DNA from: Parabacteroides sp. AD58
GTDB lineage: Bacteria; Bacteroidota; Bacteroidia; Bacteroidales; Tannerellaceae
Direction: 5' to 3'
DNA: 64,000 nt
Assembly (NCBI RefSeq): GCF_023744375.2
Contig: NZ_CP146284.1
Location: 2,046,001 to 2,110,000, forward strand
Shown here: positions 54,559 through 63,389 of the stretch, in pieces
Layout of the letters: each line of letters opens with the position of its first letter
Numbering within the stretch: the first letter of the stretch is position 1
Made by a program: the position numbers and the translations under genes
The notes under the pieces: generated by a model
What the model was told of the DNA's origin: nothing
Databases searched by the model: none
What the model saw: only the letters and a program-made list of their open reading frames with translations

Positions 54559-54661
54559 GATATACAAAGATTTAAATCTATCGCTATGAAACGAATTGTA
54601 CAAAAAAAGCGACCCTTTTTCAGAATCGCCCACATACTATATATAAGAATATTAAAGAAAG

Positions 54662-54735
54662 TGACTCGGGTGGGATTCAAACCCACGACCTTCAGAACCG
54701 GAATCTGACGCTCTATTCAGCTAAGCTACCGAGCC
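54662..54735 (-). tRNA. tRNA-Arg (anticodon CCG)
   Basis: The minus strand folds into a 74-base cloverleaf: acceptor GGCTCGG with CCGAGTC (one G-U), anticodon stem TCAGA/TCTGA around loop TTCCGGT giving CCG, and a T-arm with GTGGGTTTGAATCCCAC. CCA is not encoded. Confidence 0.96.
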
Positions 54736-54887
54736 AAAGACAGCGCAAAAGTATAAAGAATAAATGTAGAAAACAAATTATCCGGGCATATTTTTATCAG
54801 ATTGATATTTTGAAAGACCATAAACATGAATAACTATCATTTTGCAATAAAACAGACTAATACTATTGATAATTTCACATAATTCAT

Positions 54888-54895
54888 TACCTTTG
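54888..54895 (+). promoter_or_regulatory. Promoter -7 element of asnA
   Basis: TACCTTTG, 43 bases before the start codon. Confidence 0.6.
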
Positions 54896-54937
54896 CCGCA
54901 CATCATAAAATTACAGATTCATAAAACGAATAAATAT

Positions 54938-55975
54938 ATGAGTTATTTAATCAAACCGGCAAAATATAAGGCAATATTAAATTTGCCTCAGACGGAAATG
55001 GGGATTAAGGCGATTAAAGAGTTTTTTCAGCAAAACCTGTCCTCAGAACTGCGTCTGCGTCGTGTAACAGCGCCGTTATTCGTACTGAAAGGCATGGGTA
55101 TTAACGACGACCTGAATGGTGTCGAAAGGGCTGTTACCTTTCCTATTAAAGATTTAGGAGATGCTAAAGCGGAAATCGTTCATTCATTGGCTAAGTGGAA
55201 ACGACTGACTTTAGCTGATTATCACATCGAAGAAGGTTATGGCATTTATACGGATATGAATGCTATCCGCTCGGATGAAGAGTTAGGCAACATGCATTCT
55301 CTCTATGTCGATCAATGGGATTGGGAACGTGTGATGAAACCCGAAGAACGCAACATTGATTTCCTAAAAGAAATCGTAGAACGTATCTATGCGGCTCTCG
55401 TCCGTACGGAATATCTCGTTTATGAGATGTTTTCTGAAATCAAACCGGTACTACCTCAGAAAATTCATTTCATCTATGCCGAGGATCTTTTGCAAAAATA
55501 TCCTACCTTTACGCCTAAAGAACGTGAAGATGCCATTACCAAGGAATATGGTGCTGTATTTATCATCGGTATCGGATCTAAATTGAGTAATGGGGAAAAG
55601 CACGACGGACGTGCTCCGGACTATGATGACTGGTCGACGGTTTTACCGGACGGTCATGTCGGACTGAATGGAGACTTGCTGGTATGGGACAATGTATTGA
55701 ACCGTGCCCTCGAACTTTCTTCAATGGGAATTCGTGTGAATAAGGAAGCTCTGCTCCGGCAATTGGAACTGACCGGAACAGAAGACCGCAAGCATCTGTT
55801 CTTCCATCAGCGTCTGCTCAACGGAGAATTACCGCAAAGTATCGGCGGCGGTATCGGACAAAGCCGGCTTTGTATGTTTTATCTCCGCAAAGCGCATATC
55901 GGAGAAATCCAGGCAAGCATCTGGCCTGAAGACATGCGCCGGGAAGCACGTGAAGCAGGTATTAACTTAATATGA
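54938..55975 (+). CDS. asnA: Aspartate-ammonia ligase (asparagine synthetase A)
   Basis: The 345-residue class II synthetase-like enzyme makes asparagine from aspartate, ammonia and ATP. It has LRLRRVTAPLFVLKGMGINDDLNG, VTFPIKDLGDAKAEIVHSLAKWKR, SLYVDQWDWERVM and the C-terminal GGGIGQSRLCMFYLRKAHIGEIQASIWP (in part). Length and motifs are typical. The ATG at 54938 is favoured because the in-frame upstream codons cover the promoter. ung follows after a short hairpin. Confidence 0.96.
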   Translation: MSYLIKPAKYKAILNLPQTEMGIKAIKEFFQQNLSSELRLRRVTAPLFVLKGMGINDDLNGVERAVTFPIKDLGDAKAEIVHSLAKWKRLTLADYHIEEGYGIYTDMNAIRSDEELGNMHSLYVDQWDWERVMKPEERNIDFLKEIVERIYAALVRTEYLVYEMFSEIKPVLPQKIHFIYAEDLLQKYPTFTPKEREDAITKEYGAVFIIGIGSKLSNGEKHDGRAPDYDDWSTVLPDGHVGLNGDLLVWDNVLNRALELSSMGIRVNKEALLRQLELTGTEDRKHLFFHQRLLNGELPQSIGGGIGQSRLCMFYLRKAHIGEIQASIWPEDMRREAREAGINLI

Positions 55976-55990
55976 TAGAAGTTAGCGTTG

Positions 55991-56020
55991 GAAGTCAGGT
56001 TGCTTCCGGCTCCTGACTTC
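55991..56020 (+). other. Intergenic hairpin between asnA and ung
   Basis: GAAGTCAGG (55991-55999) and CCTGACTTC (56012-56020) are perfect complements with a 12-base loop. No U-tract follows, so it may be an mRNA stability or processing element rather than a terminator. Confidence 0.55.
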
Positions 56021-56034
56021 TGACGACTATAAAT

Positions 56035-56697
56035 ATGGATGTAAAGATTGAACAAAGCTGGAAAGAACAATTGGCTGACGAATTTGAGAAGCCTTATTTC
56101 AAGACATTGACTGATTTCGTACGGCAAGAGTATAAAACAACGCAGGTTTATCCGCCCGGACCGTATATCTTCAATGCCTTTCAACATTGTCCGTTTGATA
56201 AAGTAAAAGTAGTCATTCTCGGACAGGATCCTTATCATGAACCCGGACAGGCACACGGTCTCTGCTTTTCTGTACAAGACGGTGTTCCTTACCCGCCTTC
56301 CTTAGTCAATATATTCAAAGAAATAGAAAGCGATTTGGGTAAACCCATGCCGACCAGTGGCAATTTGCTCCGATGGGCCGACCAGGGCGTATTATTACTC
56401 AACGCCACACTTACCGTGAGAGCTCACCAAGCGGGATCACATCAGAACAAAGGCTGGGAAACTTTTACCGACGCTGTCATTCATAAACTAGCAGAATCTC
56501 GGAATCATTTGGTTTATATTCTGTGGGGTTCGTATGCCCAAAAGAAAGGAGCCTTCATCGACAGCAGCCGCAATCTTGTCTTGAAATCAGCACATCCGTC
56601 ACCGCTTTCAGCCTATCGTGGCTTCTTTGGAAACAAGCATTTCAGTAAGGCCAACGACTACCTGATTGCGACCGGACAAGAACCGATTGACTGGTAA
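56035..56697 (+). CDS. ung: Uracil-DNA glycosylase
   Basis: The 220-residue enzyme removes uracil from DNA. The water-activating loop [22 protein letters not shown] (about residues 60-80; catalytic D in GQDPYH) and the leucine-loop region [23 protein letters not shown] are intact. [12 protein letters not shown] is typical of family 1. It is 59 bases after asnA and probably co-transcribed. Confidence 0.97.
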   Translation: MDVKIEQSWKEQLADEFEKPYFKTLTDFVRQEYKTTQVYPPGPYIFNAFQHCPFDKVKVVILGQDPYHEPGQAHGLCFSVQDGVPYPPSLVNIFKEIESDLGKPMPTSGNLLRWADQGVLLLNATLTVRAHQAGSHQNKGWETFTDAVIHKLAESRNHLVYILWGSYAQKKGAFIDSSRNLVLKSAHPSPLSAYRGFFGNKHFSKANDYLIATGQEPIDW

Positions 56698-56736
56698 CTC
56701 AGATTGTTCCCCATATAATTTCTGTGAAGGTCGGCT

Positions 56737-59475
56737 TTAATACCACTGCTGACCTTCACGATAGCTGCTGCTCTGGTTGTACTTCAAGTCTTTCAGTAAG
56801 GACGAGCTGACGGCAATAGAGAATGTATACGACTTATACGGACCAATGGGAATAAAGCTGGCCGTCATCTGGAAACAGTGCATGTTACGAGTTATATTAC
56901 ACGTCATATAGGAAACCTTATGCGTATCAAAATCATAGGTCGCATTGAAATTAAAGCTCCAGTTTTTCGTCGGCTGGATATTACCATTAAAACTCAACGC
57001 ATGCGTCAAGGCATACTTGTATTCCATCTTTTTCGGATCAAATTCACTACTATAGCCCAGGCTCATGCTGTAATTGAATGACAAGCTCCAAGGAACTTTC
57101 GCCATATAATATCCGTCCGAATCATATTCACCGTCTTCTTTCTTCTTACCTAACAAGCGGGAACCTTTCTTCTCTCCGTCTTCCGGTCCGTTTAAATCCG
57201 GATTATCGGCATTCGTTGCATCTGTTGATGCATCACCCTCACCTTTCTTCTTCGAATCATCACCACCACCGAACCATTTCTTGAAGGTATCATTATTAAA
57301 GGTATATGAAAAGCTTGTTCCTGTCTGACGCAAACGCCCGATACCCTTTCCTGCCTGCCAGCGCGGGACATCGACTTTGTAAGCGCGCCCAGTCTGTTCG
57401 TTGTATCCGTACGTATACGTATCAAAAGTTCCGTTCAAGTTCAAGGTATAATTCTTTGACAACTTCAGACGCAAACCAACCGACAAGTCACTCCATTTGA
57501 ACGAGTCGGCCGCCATATTATAACTCATACCCAACGACAACTTATCAATCAGACTGATCTTTTTAAACCCGGTTGAATCTTTATCCGAACGGACTTTCAT
57601 TTCCAAGTTATTATTGAGGGAGAAATTGATTGACCCCGATTTACCCGAAGAAGGCGGTGAAAAGATCTGATTGGCGAAAGGCGAATATTGTACATGAACA
57701 TCTTCGCCTTGTGCATTCGTATAAACATAATCTTCCCAGAATCCATATTTGGAATTACCAAAGTCCGGTCGTGCACTCAAGCTGATAGACGGCTCGAAAC
57801 GGTGACGAATCATTTCTATTTTCTTACCGCCAAAGAAAGGAAGCGGCTTGAAGAATCCATATAAAGTAGTTGAAGCTGAAACAGAAGCATCATATTCGTA
57901 CGTCCGATAGAAGCCGTATGTCGTATCAACCGGAGCCATTGCTCCTTTCTGTATGTCATACGCCTGCTCCACTTTGTGAGTATACCAGTTCTCCGTATAA
58001 TTGAATGAAGGTGAAATATTCAAATACTTAAAGAGCGTAAACGTCGCACTGACAGGTATTTTATGCTGCATGGCATTTCGCCAGTCTTTCACCAGATTCG
58101 ACTTAAACAGAAGATTTTCCTTCGTATTGATACTATTTCGCAAATAACCGGTATACGACATGGATATCTTTTCATACCAGCGCTCTTTTCCTACGGCATG
58201 TTTCCGCTTGAAAGGATATATACGACTTAATGTTAACGAAACATCCGGCAAAGTTACCGATATAGAAGAATCTCGAGATGTCTGGTTGATCGACATGTTA
58301 GCCGAAATAGACAAAGGATTATTAGGGAAACGCTGAGTAATGTTCACGCTGGAACTCTTGGTGTTGCTCGTCGCATTCGCATTATACAATCCCATCATCT
58401 GGTTACGGTCGTAACTGCTCGTCGAGAAATTGACACTGGCCGAGAATGAACGGTAAGGATTCGCCTTGGAATCCTGCGAATGTGTCCAGGTAATTTTGAA
58501 GTCTTTTGACTTGCTGTAATCGGGCAACCCCTTATCGCCGTACTTCGAAACCAGATAGGAAGCCATAAAACTACCAGAGTACTTGTATCTTTTCCGATAG
58601 TTAGACTTGGCAGACAATCCCCATGAACCTTTCGTATAAATCTCGCCTGTCAGCGCCAGATCCATATAATCACTCAAGGCAAAATAGTAACCGCCGTCGC
58701 GCAAGTAAAAACCTCGCGCTGATTCATCACCAAAAGTAGGCATCAGAATACCGGAAGAATACGTACTTGAAAACGGGAAGAAACAGAATGGAAGTCCTAA
58801 TGGATACAAAGGAACGTCTTCAATAACCAAATAAACCGGACCAGTCACGATGTTTTTCTTCGGACGGACCTTTGCCTTCGTCATCTGAATATAGAAATGC
58901 GGATGCTCATGCTCATCACACGTAGTATAACGGCCACCAACCATATTCAACGCATCGGTTTCCGTCTTTTTAGTTCTCCCGGCCGTAACATAACCTTCAC
59001 CCTGTTGAGTAATCACGTCGGTGATATATCCTTTCTTGGTTTTAAAGTTATAACGCATCGTCTTTGATTCATACTGGTCGTTACCATCAATAAACAACGG
59101 ATAACCAAACTCGTCGCCTATTGAATCCAATCCGAACTTGGCATACACCAAACTGCTGTCCATGTTCATCTCGATATTTTCGGCCTGCAACTGAATCTGC
59201 TGATACTTTACATCACCTTCACCGTATAAATAAGCCATATTCCCGGCCGTCATCACAATTGAGTCGTTGGCTTTATACTCAACCGGAGCCTCCAAACCCG
59301 TTCTTCGAGTAGAATCGGCCAAAGCAATAGAGTCCTGTGCTGCCGAATCAACCCGCAAGGTCGTATCAGCAACCGCCTGCTCTGACGTATAAGAAGGAGA
59401 AGTCTTTCGTTGGGCAAACAAGCCCCAGCTTCCTAAGATATAGACAAGTAGGGTTAATAGAACTCTATATTTCAT
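56737..59475 (-). CDS. lptD: LPS-assembly protein LptD (Bacteroidetes type)
   Basis: The 912-residue protein has a signal peptide (1-21, ending GLFAQ), an OstA/LptA-like N-terminal domain (about 60-190; NDSIVMTAGNMAYLYGEGDVKYQ and RYTTCDEHEHPHFYIQM in parts), the barrel start VYLVIEDVPLYPLGLPFCFFPF and a long C-terminal barrel. It places lipopolysaccharide in the outer leaflet. A lysine/aspartate-rich low-complexity insert (about 735-780, DDSKKKGEGDASTDATNAD) probably forms a loop. It converges on ung across about 40 bases. Confidence 0.9.
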   Translation of the reverse strand: MKYRVLLTLLVYILGSWGLFAQRKTSPSYTSEQAVADTTLRVDSAAQDSIALADSTRRTGLEAPVEYKANDSIVMTAGNMAYLYGEGDVKYQQIQLQAENIEMNMDSSLVYAKFGLDSIGDEFGYPLFIDGNDQYESKTMRYNFKTKKGYITDVITQQGEGYVTAGRTKKTETDALNMVGGRYTTCDEHEHPHFYIQMTKAKVRPKKNIVTGPVYLVIEDVPLYPLGLPFCFFPFSSTYSSGILMPTFGDESARGFYLRDGGYYFALSDYMDLALTGEIYTKGSWGLSAKSNYRKRYKYSGSFMASYLVSKYGDKGLPDYSKSKDFKITWTHSQDSKANPYRSFSASVNFSTSSYDRNQMMGLYNANATSNTKSSSVNITQRFPNNPLSISANMSINQTSRDSSISVTLPDVSLTLSRIYPFKRKHAVGKERWYEKISMSYTGYLRNSINTKENLLFKSNLVKDWRNAMQHKIPVSATFTLFKYLNISPSFNYTENWYTHKVEQAYDIQKGAMAPVDTTYGFYRTYEYDASVSASTTLYGFFKPLPFFGGKKIEMIRHRFEPSISLSARPDFGNSKYGFWEDYVYTNAQGEDVHVQYSPFANQIFSPPSSGKSGSINFSLNNNLEMKVRSDKDSTGFKKISLIDKLSLGMSYNMAADSFKWSDLSVGLRLKLSKNYTLNLNGTFDTYTYGYNEQTGRAYKVDVPRWQAGKGIGRLRQTGTSFSYTFNNDTFKKWFGGGDDSKKKGEGDASTDATNADNPDLNGPEDGEKKGSRLLGKKKEDGEYDSDGYYMAKVPWSLSFNYSMSLGYSSEFDPKKMEYKYALTHALSFNGNIQPTKNWSFNFNATYDFDTHKVSYMTCNITRNMHCFQMTASFIPIGPYKSYTFSIAVSSSLLKDLKYNQSSSYREGQQWY

Positions 59476-59510
59476 TCACTTAAAAATTCACCGTAATCAA
59501 TTACAGTTGG

Positions 59511-59518
59511 CAAAGGTA
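59511..59518 (-). promoter_or_regulatory. Promoter -7 element of lptD
   Basis: TACCTTTG on the minus strand lies 35 bases before the lptD start, inside the 68-base gap after the HD gene. Confidence 0.6.
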
Positions 59519-59543
59519 TAATAAAATACGGAGTGAAACCCAA

Positions 59544-60086
59544 TTATTCCCCTAAAAAGAGTTTACACCACGCGTCAAATTGTGAAACAGTTTCCTCTCC
59601 ATATTTAGAAAGACTCTTCCGGATTTTCTCGGGAGACTTTTCCTTATCCAATTTCGTCTTACTGAAAAACTTGTCGGCAAAACAAATGATCTGCTCTTCC
59701 CACGATACCGGACGCATATCCCGATGCGGAACCGGCAAGTTCTGTTCTTCAATCATCTTCAGGGAAAGCCCGGTTCCCGTATGCCGTTCGCACACCAGCG
59801 CATGCTTCGGATATCCTTCTGCACGCATTAATTCCGCACCTAAATACCCATGACAGATATACGGAGCCTGACCATGACAGTCGATTCCCTCGGCATCACA
59901 CTTAAATATACCAATATCATGCAGCATGGCAGCCTCTTCAATAAAAGTCAAATCCAAATTCAACTCCGGATGCATCCGGGCTATTTCCAGGGCTTTATCC
60001 GCCACACTCCGGCTATGCACCGTCAAGATATGATAAGCCTCCGACTTTTCCGGATAATATTTCTTGATAATTTCTAATGGATCCAT
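59544..60086 (-). CDS. HD domain phosphohydrolase
   Basis: The 180-residue protein has the HD metal motif in EEAAMLHDIGIFKC and a preceding histidine in YHILTVHSRSVADKALEIA, a typical HDIG-type metal-dependent phosphohydrolase. The acceptor could be a nucleotide. It has its own promoter; the gene lies right before the mobile element. Confidence 0.9.
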   Translation of the reverse strand: MDPLEIIKKYYPEKSEAYHILTVHSRSVADKALEIARMHPELNLDLTFIEEAAMLHDIGIFKCDAEGIDCHGQAPYICHGYLGAELMRAEGYPKHALVCERHTGTGLSLKMIEEQNLPVPHRDMRPVSWEEQIICFADKFFSKTKLDKEKSPEKIRKSLSKYGEETVSQFDAWCKLFLGE

Positions 60087-60116
60087 ACCTCTTAATCTTC
60101 CTATTCATTAATGATA

Positions 60117-60124
60117 CAAAGGTA
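60117..60124 (-). promoter_or_regulatory. Promoter -7 element of the HD gene
   Basis: TACCTTTG on the minus strand, 30 bases before the start. Confidence 0.6.
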
Positions 60125-60297
60125 CAACATTCCTCTCTTACGGTGGATGCCCGTCAGAAAGAAATCATCTTTAAAACTCAAAAAACGGGAATTGTCAATT
60201 ATTTCTATACACCAATCCTCGTTTCACTTTATCTAATCAACTGTTTATTAAACAAGTAATCACTACAAATTCATCAAAATCATTCTACATATTAATT

Positions 60298-60385
60298 AAA
60301 TCACCTATATGAATTAATCAATTTACCTATATGAATTAATTAATTGACTATTGTGATTTAATTAATTCACTAATGTAAATTAATT
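60298..60385. repeat. Array of four 22-bp tandem units
   Basis: Four adjacent units of exactly 22 bp begin at 60298, 60320, 60342 and 60364. The first two share ACCTATATGAATTAAT; the last three start with AATT and end with AATT. TAAATCAC (60297-60304) and GTGATTTA (60353-60360) are inverted copies. The array is in the 773-base gap between the HD gene and the integrase. Confidence 0.85.
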
Positions 60386-60473
60386 AAAATGAAGGAATAA
60401 TCTTCTAAATCAGTTCGAAAAACACCCGAATAAGCTAAACATTTAGCTCAAAAACCAACCTTGGCAGATCGAA

Positions 60474-60554
60474 ATAAGTGGAATATACCTATTCGTCTTT
60501 CACCATATATATAATATGATAATACTAACACAAAGTTACTACAAAAAAGTGGAA
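60474..60554. other. Candidate left end (attL) region of the conjugative element
   Basis: A direct repeat AAGTGGAATA (starting 60475 and 60546), an inverted GAATA/TATTC pair next to the first copy, and GTAACTTTG on the minus strand (about 60530-60540, similar to the CTnDOT core word GTAnnTTTG) lie in the 300 bases before the integrase. Composition changes from AT-rich to GC-richer here. The exact crossover point cannot be set without the other end; nothing else recognisable is seen in 60555-60859. Confidence 0.35.
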
Positions 60555-60859
60555 TACGGAAGAATGAAGTAATAGAATTGATTTACAGAGGTTTCATTTA
60601 AGCTGCCGATTCTCTCCAACGCCACCACAATCCTTGCAAAAGCCAAATCAAGACGTCGCTACGTTACTTGTTCGTAACCACACCATATAAGTGACGAAAT
60701 GGGTAAGAATGGTAAAACAAGACATTGTGATATAGTGAGTTACTGACAACTCACGCAATAAATCCGGTTACGGAAAAAGATTGCGCCGTTCCTCCGTGTT
60801 TTGCGTACCGACGAAGGATTCTTCACCGACTAATTTTGAACCTAAAAAAATTAAGGACG

Positions 60860-62095
60860 ATGAAGAGTACATTTTCAGTTATCTACTACCTCAAACGTCA
60901 GGTAGTGAAAAAGGACGGGACAGTACCCGTCATGGGACGTATCACGGTGGACGGAAGCCAAACACAGTTCAGCTGCAAACTGACCGTCGATCCCAAGCTG
61001 TGGGACACCAAAGGAGGACGTGTCACGGGCAGAAGCACGGCTGCACTCGAAACGAACCGTATGCTCGACAAGATGCGCGTACGCATCAACAAGCACTATC
61101 AGGAAATCATGGAGCGTGACAACTTCGTCACTGCGGAAAAGGTGAAAAACGCCTTTCTCGGACTGGAACACCGCTACCACACGCTGTTGCAGGTGTTCCG
61201 GCAACACAACGAGGACTATGCCAAGCAGGTGGAGGCAGGCATGAAAGCCAAAGGCACGTTTAACAAGTACAAGATCGTTTACAAGCACCTGCAAGAGTTT
61301 CTCACCATCCGCTACCATGTGAAGGACATTGCCCTGAAAGAGCTTACACCCGCTTTCATTTCCGATTTTGAAATGTTCCTGCGCACGGACAAACACTGCT
61401 GCACCAATACCGTGTGGCTGTATGTCTGCCCGCTTCGGACGATGGTGTTCATCGCCATCAACAATGAGTGGCTCACGCGCGACCCGTTCCGTGAGTATGA
61501 AATCAAGAAGGAGGAAACGACCCGCAGCTTTCTGACGAAAGATGAAATCCGCCTGCTGATGGAAGGCAAGCTGAAGAATGCGAAGCAAGAACTGTATCGT
61601 GATTTATACCTATTCTGCGCCTTCACGGGCTTGTCGTTCGCCGATATGCGCAACCTGACGGAAGAGAATATCCGCACCTACTTTGATGAACACGAGTGGA
61701 TAAACATCAACCGCCAGAAGACGGGTGTGGTGTCCAACATCCGTATGCTCGACATAGCGAAGCGCATCATCGACAAATACCGTGGGCTGTGCGGGGACGG
61801 CAGGATATTCCCCGTACCCCACTATAACACGTGCCTTGCCGGAATCCGGACCGTCGCCAAGCGTTGCGGTATCACCAAGCATATTACATGGCATCAAAGC
61901 CGCCATACGGCCGCCACGACGGTGTTCCTCTCCAACGGCGTACCTATCGAAACGGTCAGTTCCATGCTGGGACACAAGAGCATAAAGACAACGCAGATAT
62001 ACGCGAAAATAACCAAAGAGAAGCTCAATCAAGACATGGAGAACCTTGCCGCGAGATTGAACCAAATCGAGGAATTTGCAGGTTGTACCATCTAA
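60860..62095 (+). CDS. Tyrosine recombinase/integrase, IntDOT-like
   Basis: The 411-residue protein has an arm-binding N-terminal part, a core-binding SAM-like domain (about 110-215) and a catalytic domain with HQSRHTAATTVFLSNG, MLGHKSIKTTQIYAKI and the nucleophile Y381. The usual first arginine is replaced by S259 in FTGLSFADMRNL. Length, S259 and Y381 all agree with the integrase of CTnDOT as I remember it. It joins and excises the element at a GTAnnTTTG-type site. The ATG at 60860 with AGGA before it is preferred to the upstream TTG. Confidence 0.92.
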   Translation: MKSTFSVIYYLKRQVVKKDGTVPVMGRITVDGSQTQFSCKLTVDPKLWDTKGGRVTGRSTAALETNRMLDKMRVRINKHYQEIMERDNFVTAEKVKNAFLGLEHRYHTLLQVFRQHNEDYAKQVEAGMKAKGTFNKYKIVYKHLQEFLTIRYHVKDIALKELTPAFISDFEMFLRTDKHCCTNTVWLYVCPLRTMVFIAINNEWLTRDPFREYEIKKEETTRSFLTKDEIRLLMEGKLKNAKQELYRDLYLFCAFTGLSFADMRNLTEENIRTYFDEHEWININRQKTGVVSNIRMLDIAKRIIDKYRGLCGDGRIFPVPHYNTCLAGIRTVAKRCGITKHITWHQSRHTAATTVFLSNGVPIETVSSMLGHKSIKTTQIYAKITKEKLNQDMENLAARLNQIEEFAGCTI

Positions 62096-62107
62096 AACAG
62101 AGAAGCC

Positions 62108-62470
62108 ATGAAACGTGACATAATCATCATTGAGGACAAGGCGGTCAGCGTAACCGGTAACGATGTATGGATGACCGCCGGAGAAATCGCCGGACTGTTC
62201 CACACAGGTGTCCCGGCAGTGAACGCCGCCATTAAAGCCATCCTCAAAGCGGACGTGTTGAGTGACTACGAGGTATGCCGCTACATTCAACTTGAAAACG
62301 GTCTGTATGCGGATGTTTACTCGCTTGAGATCATCATCCCCGTCGCTTTCAGATTGAACACCTACTGCACGCACGTGTTCCGCACGTGGCTGGTGTGTAA
62401 AGCTCTCTCGAAAGAAAAGCGACAGGCATACGTGATGTTCATACAGAACGGGAAAGCCGGGTATTGCTGA
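62108..62470 (+). CDS. RhuM-like N-terminal domain protein
   Basis: The 120-residue protein matches the start of the RhuM family: VWMTAGEIAGLFHTGVPAVNAAIKAILKADVLSD resembles the VWLTQ.QMAELF pattern, and YSLEIIIPVAFRLNTYCTHVFRTWL the YNLDVIISVGYRV...FRIWA pattern. It is much shorter than full RhuM proteins and lacks their C-terminal part. It follows the integrase by 12 bases and precedes a terminator. A helix-turn-helix-like DNA-binding role is possible. Confidence 0.7.
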   Translation: MKRDIIIIEDKAVSVTGNDVWMTAGEIAGLFHTGVPAVNAAIKAILKADVLSDYEVCRYIQLENGLYADVYSLEIIIPVAFRLNTYCTHVFRTWLVCKALSKEKRQAYVMFIQNGKAGYC

Positions 62471-62485
62471 ACACGCATACGTGCC

Positions 62486-62536
62486 AACAAAAAGGAAACG
62501 GACAGCCTAATTTGAGTTGTCCGTTTCCTTTTTGTT
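62486..62536. terminator. Strong bidirectional terminator
   Basis: AACAAAAAGGAAACGGACA and TGTCCGTTTCCTTTTTGTT pair perfectly over 19 bp around a 13-base loop. It separates the integrase unit from the convergent HTH pair. Confidence 0.9.
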
Positions 62537-62552
62537 CGTTTTCATGCTTCCT

Positions 62553-62858
62553 TTATTCTATTGGCTTGCGGTAATTCGCCTCCAGCAGTTCACGCAATCC
62601 CGATTCGGGGTAAAGCACTTTTCCTCCTAAAAGGATGAAGGGCAACACCCTGTTGTTGCGGTATTCCTGCAAGGTACGGCGGCTCACACGGAGCAACTCC
62701 GCCACCTCCCTGTCCGTCAGGTAACGTTCCCCGTCCAGCGGCGGACGGTAGTTTTCCAAAAATGCGGAGAGCCATTTAGAGCCTTTGCGCATATTCTGCA
62801 CCACGGTGGCAAGCGGCTCGTCCTCCAGTGTAAAAACATTGTTGTTCTCGTTCATCAT
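62553..62858 (-). CDS. Small helix-turn-helix protein (MerR/Xis-like), pair 1 second gene
   Basis: The 101-residue protein has a C-terminal HTH_17-type winged helix (RYLTDREVAELLRVSRRTLQEYRNNRVLPFILLGGKVLYPESGLRELLE in parts). Such proteins in conjugative transposons act as excisionase or regulators. The ATG at 62858 or the next codon can serve as start. It begins 30 bases after the stop of its partner gene. Confidence 0.85.
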   Translation of the reverse strand: MMNENNNVFTLEDEPLATVVQNMRKGSKWLSAFLENYRPPLDGERYLTDREVAELLRVSRRTLQEYRNNRVLPFILLGGKVLYPESGLRELLEANYRKPIE

Positions 62859-62888
62859 GACTTTGGATTCAGTGGGTGAATAACAAGA

Positions 62889-63182
62889 TTATCTGCCGCC
62901 GGGATAGAGCGTACCGATAAGCGGAATCAGCCTCTTGACTTCTTCCTGCTTGTAATAGAACCTGCGGTTTATCTGCGAGTAGCCGATAAGCCGTTTGTCG
63001 CGTAACGTCTGCAACGTGCGCGGGCTGATTCTCAACTGCCCGCAGACTTCCTCGCCCGTGAGCCATCTTTCCAGCCGCCCTCCGTCGTTCTTGCGCTTCA
63101 GGGCGGCAACCTTCTCCGAGAGGGCATTGAAGGACGCCAACATCATCTCGAAGGTCTTTTTCTCGATAGATACAATTTCCAT
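62889..63182 (-). CDS. Small helix-turn-helix protein, pair 1 first gene
   Basis: The 97-residue protein has an N-terminal helix (MEIVSIEKKTFEMMLASFNALSEKVAALK) and an HTH domain (WLTGEEVCGQLRISPRTLQTLRDKRLIGYSQINRRFYYKQEEVKRLI in parts). It is a paralogue of the protein at 63390-63749. The start at 63182 is preferred since the upstream extension runs over the promoter. Confidence 0.85.
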   Translation of the reverse strand: MEIVSIEKKTFEMMLASFNALSEKVAALKRKNDGGRLERWLTGEEVCGQLRISPRTLQTLRDKRLIGYSQINRRFYYKQEEVKRLIPLIGTLYPGGR

Positions 63183-63206
63183 ATTCAAAACATTTCTGGT
63201 TTGCCG

Positions 63207-63214
63207 CAAAGGTA
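63207..63214 (-). promoter_or_regulatory. Promoter -7 element of HTH pair 1
   Basis: TACCTTTG on the minus strand, 24 bases before the start. Confidence 0.6.
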
Positions 63215-63306
63215 ACGCCATCCTCATGAACGCATATCGTTTCCCACTGAAAGGCTGTATGTTGCGCCATCTGTCCGGGTTACGGAGCCATTTCCGATAA
63301 AAATCT

Positions 63307-63321
63307 TACGTGAGACACGTA
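63307..63321. promoter_or_regulatory. Palindromic candidate operator between divergent HTH pairs
   Basis: TACGTG and CACGTA flank a 3-base centre in the 207-base gap between the two divergent gene pairs. It may bind one of the HTH products. Confidence 0.4.
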
Positions 63322-63389
63322 GTGAGCTGTTAAAGCCCCTTTTGTTTATTGCCGGATTTTGCCGCAGAAACCAAAAGAAAGGACTGAAT

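Noticed and set aside
62869..63270. A 133-residue frame overlapping the first HTH gene of pair 1 in another phase.
   Set aside because: The HTH frame has a recognisable domain and a paralogue on the other strand; this one does not.
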